Shown here in pieces: positions 13,101-25,100 of a stretch of 64,000 nucleotides of DNA. Source of the stretch: Varanus komodoensis (taxonomy: Eukaryota; Chordata; Lepidosauria; Squamata; Varanidae); NCBI RefSeq assembly GCF_004798865.1, contig NW_025335440.1, positions 5,448,702-5,512,701 of the forward strand. The letters are read 5' to 3'. Position numbers and translations under genes: made by a program. Under the pieces are notes generated by a model. It did not search any database, was not told where the DNA came from, and saw nothing but the letters and a program-made list of their open reading frames with translations. Numbering within the stretch: position 1 is the first letter of the stretch; the number at the start of each line of letters is the position of its first letter.

Positions 13101-16100
13101 CAGGTCTGAAGAGGTAGCTTTCCATTCTTAGCGCAATTAATGGGCACATGCGCTCATTCTTCCACGGCTGAGCCTTACACTCACTCTGCTCCAATTCCTC
13201 TGCTGCGTTCCTTACGTGGAATTGCAGGTTGTAAGCTCCGTGGAGCAGAGACCTCTCTGCTTGTACTTTGTCAAGTGCCGTGCACATTGGTCATGACGTA
13301 ATGGTCATGGTACAAATTAAAAAAATAAAAACTAGCCCGCTGCGAGACTCTCCAAAGCTGACCTTGTAGACTGCACTGAGTCGCCTTGCGTTCCCAAGGA
13401 AACATTGCAGCAGGAAAAGATCTTGTGTTGCTGACACTGTTTCTTCACCATGAAAAGTTTCAGTTGTGTTGCTCTTGCTGGCATTTCTTTCAGCAAGAAA
13501 TGTCTGTCTGTCCCTCTGTTTTCTTGCAATTTATGGCTGCACTGATACAGATTTGAAAGCTATGCTGTTTGAGAGAGAAACAGCCAAGATAATCATGAGG
13601 TCCAGTTGGGAGACTGCTCAGCCTGTACCTAAAGCAACGTCTGCATGTTATTTCTTGATACCCTATGCCCTATTTTTCCCTTTCCTCATTAGTGTCTTGT
13701 GAATTAAGTCACTAGATTTTCTCATCTAATTTGATTATTAAAGGCCTCAGACTCTTTTGAAGTCATCACTTTTATTAAATTTCTCATTTGCCCTTTTTCT
13801 CTGGGTAGAGACCCAAGCTTTCTCCCCCTTTGTTAAAGCAGAAAAACATTCCATGTAAAACCTAATACTAATTTAACGTTAAATTCAGACTCTTCTCTTA
13901 CTGCCCTTCATTCCTTGGCTTGCTATGTGCCATCTTTCTGCTAGTTGCAAAGAAAGGACTTAATGTGAGCAGCATTTTCTTGTTGTCTGGAAACTCCACT
14001 TGGCCAGTAACTTAGAAATGCTGGTACTGTGCATCTCTTTCTACTCTGTGTCACAGAATGCAGTGTGGACCGGTAGATTCTGAAATGGGCCCAGTGTTGC
14101 CTGTAGGTCCAGTTCCATTCCCTGTCACTCCATGAAACCAAAGGCTTCATTCCAGTAATCCGGCAAACAGTGGTTTGGAAGACTGTGACGAAGCCATGCT
14201 GCATTTGAATCTTCTCCCTTTTCCCTCCCTCTCTCTTTTCACACATGAGTATTAATTCATGGCTTCCTGATTTAATCAGAGTATTTTTTTCCATTAAGTC
14301 TAATCTGGCAGAACATGATGAGAAAAGAAAGAAGTCTGGAAAAGAATTTGCCCAAGCCTCTCAGTCCCCCTAAATGTAGTTCAAGGGGCTATTTAAATAA
14401 AGATGGGATATTTGAATGCAGCTGGTCTTTAAATCTCTTTCAGAAAGTGCTCAGGTTTTGATCCCAACAAATTTTGCATTTGTAGGAATTGTATAATCTC
14501 CCTGTATCTTCTTGTGGTCCAGAGTTTGGCTAAATTGGCAACTCAGACTGACTTAATTCTTGTGCTGTTTTCATAGGAGGTGTACAGGATCCCAAAGAAA
14601 AGTCAAGCAGAAAAAGAGACCAATGGTATGTACTCAAAGTGCCTTTTCAGTTTTGTTAAAGCAGTTTAATAAACAGTTAAAGGTTAAAGGTAAAAGTTTC
14701 CCCCATGACATTAAAGTCCAGTCGTGTCTGACTCTAGGGGGCGGTGCTCATCTCCATTTCCTAGCCGAGGGAGCCAGCGTTTGTCCACAGACAGTTTTCG
14801 TGGTCATGTGGCCAGCATGACTAAACACCAAGGTGCACAGAACGCTGTTACCTGCCCACCGAAGTGGTACCTTTTCATATACTTGCATTTGCATGCTTTC
14901 GAGCTGCAAGGTTGGCAGGAGCTGGGACGGAGCAACGGGAACTCACCCATTGTGCAGATTCGAACCGGCGACCTTTCGATCAACTAGCCCTGCAGCTCAG
15001 CAGTTTAAACCACTGTGCCACCCGCAGCCCCTAATTAACAGTTAACACCCCCCCCCCCCAAATCCTGGACAGAGCAATGCTCCCAGTGGAAGACATGGCT
15101 ATGCTAATACCACCTACCCATTTCTGACAGCTGATCGCGGGCGAGAGACAGCACCTCGAGACCCAGCTGCTACCCCAAAAACCCTGAGCCGGGAGCGAGA
15201 CCCTGAAAGGCAAAGTCAAAGTAAGGAAAAGAAAAAACGCAGAGATTCATTGTCGCCTCCATCTGCATATGAGCGAGGAACCAAGCGTCCAGATGACAGG
15301 TGTGTTCTGCTTTTCTTGAACTTCCTGAGATAATGACTGGGAGAAATTGTCAAGTGATGATATCCAGACAGAGAGAGACTACCAGATCTGGAAATTTCTA
15401 TAGCCCAGTTGTCAGAATGTCCAAACACAGTTACGAGAAGGACTGAAGCCAAGAAATAGCATTTATTTGTACTACCTAAATTTATAACCACCCTTACTGC
15501 CAGAGCCCCAGTGTGGCTGGCAAGAGTAAACATGTTTAAAATCTGCCCAAGCAGCGGATAAAATGAGAGTAAAACTACAAGCAGTCAATAGAAATCAAAA
15601 GCCAGCACAAGTTATTGCTAGTTTTCCAGGGAAAGCAAAACCATAAAAACACCCAGAGCTATTAAAAGGGCACAAGTACAGGATGAATATAGTCAAGTAC
15701 CTGAAAAGGTAACGATGTGGATGCTCTAGTGAACATAATTCAGGGTGGAATCACCATAGCAAAGATACATAAAATATTGCCTAGATACATAAAATATTAA
15801 ACACTTTGCTGTTGATAAGATGTGACTCTTAGAACCTTTCAGGCAGTCATTCAGCTATCCGCTGTGGAGCACTTAATCCTTTTCAGGTTCAAGACAATAT
15901 GAGGTGATGGAGTTTGTTCAATAATATTTCAGAAGCTTGTGTTATTAGAGTCTCCTGCAAACACAGAAGGCATAGATTTTTCTTGGTTAATCTGCCCTAC
16001 GCTTGCGTTCTCCACCTTAGGTTGTCTTGTCATTTGAACTTGGCAGAGCAATTTTAGTCTCACTTGTGAGGTTCTGCTGGCAAGCTGCTCGGCAAGAGTT

Positions 16101-19100
16101 GCAAAAAAACCCAGTGACAGCTGCCACACCAGTGCCCAAGTGGTACATTGGAACAACATTTATTTATTGTTTCACCGTCCTCTTTTTTGAGCACCAGGAA
16201 TTGCACAAATGTATATATACACAGATTCATGTCTGCATATTTCCTTTCAGAAAAACGCAGTGATTTGGCAGAATCAAAAAGTTACCACCCTTTTTTGCAA
16301 GCAAAGCTTTCCTTTCCTTTGACCGCTCTTTCTAACAACTGCTGGGTATATGCAAAGTAGCAAAATTACCCGCTGCAGGCCATCTTTGTCAGTGTCTGTG
16401 GTTGTTGCCTGCTTCACTTTCACAGCAGCTGTTGATCACGACACTGCAAGCAAACTCTGCGCGTATCAGCTATTCAGAGTTGTACAGTTGCACAGCTCTC
16501 AAAAAGCAGCAAAACAAATATTGAAACATGCTTACGAAAGTATTCGCACATATTCTGTTCTGTGCAACAAAACCACTGACAGCTCCTCCATTTCAGTGCT
16601 TTCACGCATGTGCAAGTGCCCAGGGCTGTCTGATAGGCAAAGCCTTGCCCTGTTAAGGGCCTTGAAGTTTCAGCTGTCAAAGTCAAGTGCAAGGAGCCTT
16701 TTTAATACCTTGGAACCAGCGTAAGAAGAACCAACATAAAAGGAATTTGCTTTTAATGTTTCTCAGCAAAATCATGGCAGAGCCCCAAGTTTGTTTGTTT
16801 ATTTGTTTGTTTGTTTAAAGTTTTTGTATGCCGTCCCCATTGCTACACAGCCTCAGGACGGCTCACAACATAAATGACCATGTGAAGATTTGGATGGAGA
16901 TTTAGGTATCTGGAGAGACCCTGGGATGATGTTCCTATTTGGGTCGCTGGCTCTCACCCCAACCTATGGGCTCTCAGAGAGGAGGACAATGCACAAGCCA
17001 CTTTAGTATGCCAGTAGCACATGCTCCCTCAAGGTACGACAATATGATTACCCTGTATTTCCAGTGAGTACAATCTGTGACTCAGGATCAGAGAACAGTG
17101 AGTCGCCTAAAGCTACCTGATGAGTTATAGCCAGTCACAATGTTACACCAGCTCTCCTGACTACCCCAAGGAGATAAAAGTGAAAAACAGAATTAATGGA
17201 AGCTCTGCAGGAATGCCCTAGCATAGTGTAACTCTGTTTGCTTTTTCCTCAGATATGACACACCAGCCACAGCTTCCAAGAAGAAAGTCCGGATCAAGGA
17301 CCGGAATAAGCTGTCCACAGAAGAACGCCGGAAGCTCTTTGAGCAGGAGGTGGCCCAGCGCGAGGCCCAGAAGCAGCAGCAGCAGCTGCAGAACCTTGGG
17401 ATGGCTTCCCCTCTTCCCTATGACTCTCTGGGCTACAATGCCTCTCACCACACCTTCATGGGCTACCCCCCAGGCTACCCCATGCAGTCCTACGTGGATC
17501 CCAGCAACCCCAATGCTGGGAAGGTGCTACTCCCCACTCCAAGCATGGACCCCATGTGCTCCCCGGCCGCTTATGAGCACCCTCAGACTCTGGTGGGGCA
17601 CGCGATCGAACCGACCCTGACTGCCCCTCAGCCCGTGCCTGTGGTTCAGCACGTGGCCACGACCCTGGAGGTGTCGACGCCGCAGTACGTAGCGCAGGGC
17701 GACCCCGTGGTCCACCAGGAGCCGAGCGTCACCGTCTTGCCTGTGCCGGCGCCCGGTCCGGTGCAGAGCCAGAGCTACGGAGTCTGGGACTCCAGCCAGC
17801 AGCCAGTAGCCGTGCAGCCGCCCTATTCTCCTGCCCAGTCGCAGCCAGCCATATACTACCAAGGACAAGCCTGCCAGACGGTGTACGGAGTAACGTCCCC
17901 TTATTCCCAGACCACGCCCCCAATCGTGCAGGTAACGTTCCTCGCCTGGACGCGGTGCAGCAGCCTCCTTGGTGGCTTTCCGGCTTTCCTCCATTCTCTC
18001 CTCCCCCCGCCCCCACCCAGCTGTTTCCAGGTATATCTCACATGCCGCTCCTAAGGCTTGCTTAGTGGCCGTAAAAACTCTTAAGCTAAACTCAGCTGGC
18101 AGTGCTGGCCTTGCCGATCCGGCCCTGGGGACTCCAGGCAGGCTCCCCGAGAGTTGCTCGGAAGCGGGGTTCAGTGTTCGGAACGAGGCTGTTCACAGTG
18201 CGGCGGTGGGAACTCCGTGCTTGGCTTATTGGGGTGGGGGAGGGCAGGTAGGCATTGCCATGGAGGCCTGAGCTTTTCAGAGGAGTGCAGCAGTGGAACC
18301 AGTCGCCCAGAGAGGTTGTGGGCAAACAACTAGGAAAGCTAGAAACATTCAAGGTGGAGCCGGACAGTCCACTGGTGTAAATCGGTGTCCTGCACCACCA
18401 GGGCGTTGCACCCAGTGGCTTTCCTGGCTCCTTCCCATTCTCCGTCTTGGGTGGGGAGCCTCCTAAGGGGCCTGCGAAATGAGCCCCAAGAAAGCCGCCT
18501 TGCCTCCAGACCCGGAGGATGGGGAGGACTCGTCCGCTGGGCAGAGAGAGGAGGGCAGATGTACAGGGGAAGAGACCTGTGGGCAAGCCTGGCATGAGGC
18601 TTCCGGCAGTTTGAAGTGCAGCATCTGCCGTCCCCCATGCCCAGGTCAGGGCGTGCTGTGCTAGCCACCCGAAGCAGAAAGTCCCTCGCGCAACTCTGTC
18701 AGGGCATTACAAAGCAAAGTTGCTGCTCCTCGGCTGCTCTTCGAATTCGCTGCCTAAGGGCACCTCCGTGCAGCCCACCGGCATCCGGGTTTGGTCCAGT
18801 GCAGGTGTGGGCGACTGTGGGAGGCCGTTTTCTTCCCCGGGACCCAGCGCCTTGTGCTGCACAGGACGCCCTGCTTCGGTGCTGTTGCCCCGCTCTGCAT
18901 GCAGACGGTTCCCATCCAGCCTGCCAGCATCACCCCAAAGGGCAGGGCCAGAGGCTGCCCACAACCCTGGGGAGCTGCCACAGGGTTGGTGGCACTGGGT
19001 GGGACGGGCTGTGCGGACGGCAGCGGCCTTTGTGCGCTGTAGTGCTACAGACACCCCTTCTCCCTTGTGCCTCGTGCATTCAGTGGAACCTTGTGTGGCC

Positions 19101-22100
19101 TCTGGATCTGGGCCGCCCATCCTGGTCTGACGGCCAGCTTTTCAGATTAGAAGCCTTGCTGACTTGATAAACCAGTGCCTTGCAGCTTATTCTTAAACAA
19201 GCTGATCAGATGCTGTCTACGGCCAAGAGTTCAGATGAAACGTGTTCTCGGGAACAGGCCATCTCCTCCCCAGAGGTTTTCAGTAGGGTCTTGTCTTCTT
19301 CCAGACCCCAGCTGGCTCTACTGTGCCTTGTTGGAGTGGAAGAAGCTGGGATACCACTCAGTGGTCCTGCTCATGCCTTCCAGATGTTTTTGACTGCAGC
19401 TGCTGTAAACAGCCAAGATGGCAGTGGTGTTATCGATGGGAGCCCAAGCTGACCTACAGGGAGGCAAATACTCCATCCTGTGCTCGCAGAGTATTCCTGC
19501 CTTATACCAGGCAGGCAGAACATCAGAAATGGGGCCCTCCAGGACCCAAACCACAAATAGCTTGATTGTTTCTGGGGTTTTGTGCTGTATTCCCCATTGC
19601 TAAATGTTGGAAGTACATCTCCTAGGGCTGAGTTACTAGCAGGAAAAGATTTGTGCTGGCAGAGGTGGGTTCAGTTTTGCCTTCAGGCCTGCCCACCATC
19701 AGAAATTTTATTTATTTATTTGATTTCTAACCTTCCTCATTAGCCATGCAACTCCCAGGGCAGGTTACAACAACAGTAAAACTATATAATACAATGTAAA
19801 AACAGATCATGATTCCAATAAAACACTAAAACAATAAAATGGTAAAAAAGGCATACCCACTTAACAGAACTAGAGATTTCATAAAAGGCATACCCCATTG
19901 TGAAAATGCTAATAATAACAAGCATCCCATCAAAATAAAAAGGTCTTTGCCTGGTGCCAAAAAAGAGTATAAAGAGGGTGCCAGGCGAACCTCTCTGGGA
20001 AGCTTATTCCAATGTTGGGGTGCCACTCCCCCAAAAGCCCTTCTTCTAGTTACCACCCCCCTTATTTTGAGGAGGGGACTCCCTCAGAAGGGCCTCAGCT
20101 GCAGATCTAAGGTACTGGGAGGTTCGTGTGAGAAGAGGCGCTCCGTTAGATACTCAAGCCCCAGGCCATTTAGGGCTTTAAACACTAGTGTCAGCAGCTT
20201 GAATTAAGCCGGAACCTCAATTGGAAGCCCATAAAGCTGGTAGAGGACTGGCTTTATGTCAATGTATCTGCCAGTCCTCCTTCGCAGTCTAGCTGCCCTA
20301 TTCTGTGGACCATCTTCAGTGAAAGCCCCGTGTAAGCACATTGCAGTAGCCCAGCCTAGAGGTGACCAGTGCATGGCTAATTGTTGCCAGGTCCTGCCTG
20401 TCCAGATACAACCGCAACTGATATATCGGCTTCAGCTGATACAAGGTGCTCCTGGCCACCAACTCCACCTGGAATTCCAGGGACAGTTCAGGGTTCAGGA
20501 GCACCCCCCCCCCCAAGCTGTGAACCCTGTTCTTTAGGGGGGTGCGACTCCATCCAGGGCAGGCGACTTCTTGCCCATCTGAACCCCCCACCAACAGCAT
20601 CTTTGTCTTAACCCTCATCCAATACATTGTCGAGGCCAGGCCCCAATTCAGAACGTCCACTGCCACACCTGGGTTCAAAGAAAAAGAAAGACGGAGCTGA
20701 GTGTCATCAGCGTACTGATAACAACTCAGCCCACTCCTTGTCGGCCCTTGCCCAGTGGTTTCAGGTAGGTGTTAAAAAGCATGAGGGGCAAAATAGAGCC
20801 CTGCTGAACTCCAAGGCAGAAATGCCAGGGTGCAGAGCAGTCCTCCCCCAGCACCATCTTCTGGACATGGCCAGTCAAGTAGGAGCAGAACCACTGCAAA
20901 GCAGTGCCCCCTACTCCCAACTCAACCAGCCTATCCAGAATAATACCATGGCCGATGGTGCTGAAAGCTGTTGAGAGGTCCAGGAGAACCAGCAGGGTCA
21001 CATTCTCCCTTCCTCTCTTCTCGTTCGCATAGGTCATCCCACAGGGCAACCTGTCCGTTCCGAATCTAGGTCTGACTCCTGATTGAAATGGGTCAGTATG
21101 ATGTTTCAGTCAAGTGTCTGGAGTTGGCCAGCCATCACCCACTTGGACACTTTGGCCAGCAAGTGTCACCAGGGACCATGGTGGTCATCTGCAGGAAAGG
21201 TCCAATAATGGCCTCTTTTAATGAGGCCAGGACCACTCCCTCTCTTCAAGAGGCATTTACAGCCTTCAGGACCCGGGACACACCCCTTCCTTCCTTTGGA
21301 TGACCAGCCATGATGGGCAGGGGTCAAGCATACAGGCAGCAAAGTAGGCTGAACTAGGCCAAGGGCCCTGTCCACACCCTCAGGCCTCAGCAACTGAAAT
21401 TCATGCAGTGAACTTGGACTCCTCAGCCAAAGGAGTTGCATCAGCCATGGAGCTCAGCTCCTGGCGGATCCGAGTGATTTTACCCTCCGTGCTGTGCGGA
21501 TTCCTCGCGGCGGGCACTGAGGGTTCCACTGTTTCATTCGCTGGGCCCATTTGTAAAAGCCACTGGACTGCTCGGAACGGCTCTGTTGGATGGCACTGGA
21601 AGGGTACAGTGGAGGCAGAAAAGCAGACTTGACTGTGTTCACCTGGGTGCTGCGCGGGTTCCTTCCCAGGGGGATGGTGACAGGGACCCCCACTGAGCAT
21701 TCATTTTTCCCCGAGGGCAGAAGGCTTTCCTGTGCCGACATCGGTCAGGTATGGAGGGGCTTGCTCACTGACAGATGACCAGGGTGCGCTTGAAGGCAAG
21801 GATGGAGGAGCCTCGGATCTTGCCCAGGCCTCGCAGGGAGGTGATGTTCTGTGCTTCGGTTAGAGTCGTGATTCCTGAGTTTATAGCTCCAGGTTTATCA
21901 GTCCGTTCACGTTCTCCTGCAGTGTTGCAGCTGAAACCTGAGGGCCAGTCCTTCCCTCCAGTGGGGTTTTAACCTGGGTTGGGTCATCTGCCCCATACGA
22001 TCCATGCAGACTGATGTTCCTCTCTTGCCCTTTTAACTGGACGTGCCCAGGGTTGAACCAAGGGTTCCTCTTCATGCAAAGCATGTGCTCCACCACTGAG

Positions 22101-25100
22101 CTGTGGGCTCCTCTCCGGGAGCATAGGTTATCTTTCAGCCCTGCAGCTTGAGAGCTGATAGGGGGAGCTGTTTGCTCTGGGGTGCCCCCAGAGAAGGATA
22201 AACGGCCACAGCAAGTCCCTTTCTTTCTCCTGCCTCCGCCTGCACACCCGATATTCCTTCCATATTCTCAGGAAGCCAATTTCCCTTTCAGGGCACTAAC
22301 TTGACTCGCCTCTCGCTTTTCTTCCAGAGCTATGCACAGCCGAGCCTTCAGTATATCCAGGGGCAGCAGATTTACACCGCTCATCCCCAGGGAGTTGTGG
22401 TGCAGCCCACGGCAGCGGTGACCACTATTGTAGCAACGGGGCAGCCCCCACCTATACAGCAGGTGAGCTCCGGGGGTAAGTGCTTGTGTGGCACTGGAGG
22501 AAGAGGGGAGGCTGGAAGAGTCTGTGCATCTCACCTGCAAGTGGAGGTGAAGCGAGCTGCTGCGCTGGGTGGGGGCAGCTTGGCGCACTCGGGTAGCGCC
22601 TCGCTAGGCTGCACTAGTTAAAAATCTCCTCCCGCTTACACACATGCCAGGGTGAAATCACGCTGCACAAAGGTGTCTGCACCATGTCCGACTGAGTCAT
22701 GAGGGGGTGGCGGTGATGTTGTCCAAGAAGGAGAGAGGGGCGGAGTGACCGACATGGGTATTTCACAACCGGACGTCATTCACGCAATACTGGAATGAAA
22801 AAGCCACCACGTCTGACCCTCGGTGCTATTCCTCTTGTGAGACACGCATACCTCTTGTGTGTGTTTAAAGAGTGATGAGTGTTAGTAGGATTTATTACCA
22901 AAAGAAGTAAAACATGCGCCAGCTTTGGCTTGTAACAACCTTTTTGTGGTTCCATGTCTTCCCTTTTTGTGTAGGAAGAGTTTAATTGGTCAGGTGGCCC
23001 TGAGTCTGTTTTATAAAACTATGAAAACAGAGTGGGAAGATCATGAGTAACTTGGTTCTCAAATTGCAGTTGACCGCAGTGCAGATATGTCTGGATCTTC
23101 GGATGGTTTTTTTTCCCCAGAGAATAAGGTTTTACAAATGTCAAGAGAAGTTACCAAGTCTTCTGAAACATGATACTGACCCAAGACAAAGGCTGATTGT
23201 CAAGGGCATACAGGCCTGGCTGAATGGCTTATTCACGTTGCGTTTAGACAATACTCCACATCTTTCCATTTGTGGCAAATTTGGCTGCGATTCAGCCTTG
23301 TTCCTACAGAGCGATGCGCTGCATGTTTGTTGTGGTGTGCTTTCCACTTCCAGCCAGAGTTGGTGGTGACCAACAACCTCTTGGACCTGCCCCCACCATC
23401 TCCTCCTAAGCCCAAGACCATCGTCCTCCCTCCTAACTGGAAAACCGCCCGAGATCCTGAAGGGAAGATCTACTACTATCACGTGGTCACAAGGTAGAGA
23501 ACCTCTTTATGTCCTTCATGCTAATATTTCTTTCCTGCTTGAACAGCCCCCAAAAACAATACCTCTCAAAAAGATAAGCAAAACGAAAACTTTAAATGTT
23601 TGACTTTTGGAGTAACTATCATTTGTATCAGCGTAACTCTCATTTAGGAATGTCGGGGGCACGTGTGGTTGGTAACTTGGAAGGACGACGGGCCTGCGGC
23701 AGGTGGACCTTTCCAGGCCCCTGCCCCCGGGCGCTCCAGTGACGTCCCCAGCTGGGCTCTGCCTGTCCGGAGCACAAGCAGCCTTGTCTTTGGGGCTGGA
23801 GCCGGTGCAGCTTCTTGGCAAGGACTGCACACACGTGGCTTGTTCTGTATCAGCCAACGAATGCCTAATTGAGAATACTGGGAGCTGTCACCCTCGTATC
23901 TTTTAGTCTCCGTATGTTCACATGTCACATCTCATTTATATTAGAAGCCTGCAGTGTAAGTGTCGCCAGCTCAAAAGAGAGTTGTTTCGTACAGCAGCAT
24001 CCATGTAACGGCAGCACCTTTATTTATTTATTTATTATTTATTTATTAAAACATTTTTATGCCGCCCCATTCGCCGAAGCCTCGGGGCGGCTTACAACAT
24101 AGATAAAACAAGTTAAAATCCATATAAAATAATCTTAATTAAAACTCACATTATAAAATAAGCCGCCCTGGCCAGATAAAATTCAATTGTATTTAGCATT
24201 TAAAATGTTGCTTAAATAAAAAGGTCTTAGCCTGGCGCCGAAAAACAAATAACGACGGCGCCAGGCGGACCTCTCTGGGGAGCGCATTCCATAACTTAGG
24301 CGCCACCGCTGAGAAAGCCCTTCTCCGAGTAGCCACCCTCCTAATTTCTCTCACGGAGGGCTCCCGGAGAAGGGCCTCTCCCGCCGATCTCAGGGGGCGA
24401 CTGGGCAAATATGGATGTAAGCGCTCCTTCAGGTAACCAGGACCCAAGCCGTTTAGGGCTTTATAGGTCATTACCAACACCTTGAATTGGGCCCGGACTT
24501 CAATGGGGAGCCAGTGAAGCTGACGGAGAACTGGTGTCATGTGAACATAACGTCCAGTCCCCGTCAGCAGCCTGGCAGCTCTATTCTGAACCAATTGAAG
24601 TATCCGGACCGTCTTCAAGGGTAGCCCCACGTAGAGCGCGTTACAGAAGTCAAGACGGGAAGTCACCAGCGCATGAGTCACTGTTGCAAGGCAGTCGTAC
24701 TCCAGGTAGGGGCGCAGCTGATGAATCAGCCGAAGCTGGAGGAAAGCGCTCCTCGCCGCTGTTGTCACCTGAGCTTCAAGTGAAAGCTCTGGGTCGAGGA
24801 GCACTCCCAAGCTGCGGACCTTGTCCCTAGGAGGGAGTGCAACCCCATTCAGGACAAGGTTCAGGTCACCTTCTCCGAAGCCCGAACCGCCAACCAACAG
24901 GACCTCCGTCTTGTCTGGATTGAGCTTCAGTTTATTGGCCCTCATCCAGCCCATTACCTCGGCCAGGCACCGGTTCAGTACAGCCACTGCCTCACCTGGA
25001 TTGGTGGAAAACGAGAGGTAGAGCTGGGTATCATCAGCATACTGATGGGTCCGCAGCCCACACCTCCTGATGACCTCTCCCAGCGGTTTCATGTAGATAT

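Larger units (their letters stand above)
10421..14576 (+). other. SETD2 intron, distal part
   Basis: This is the second half of the large intron. Apart from two L2-type LINE ends (12050-12140 and 12260-12540) I see no gene, RNA or named repeat. Confidence 0.55.

Noticed and set aside
14681-15036. tRNA gene on the minus strand
   Set aside because: The A/B boxes belong to the tRNA-derived head of the Sauria SINE. No cloverleaf with an anticodon arm can be closed.
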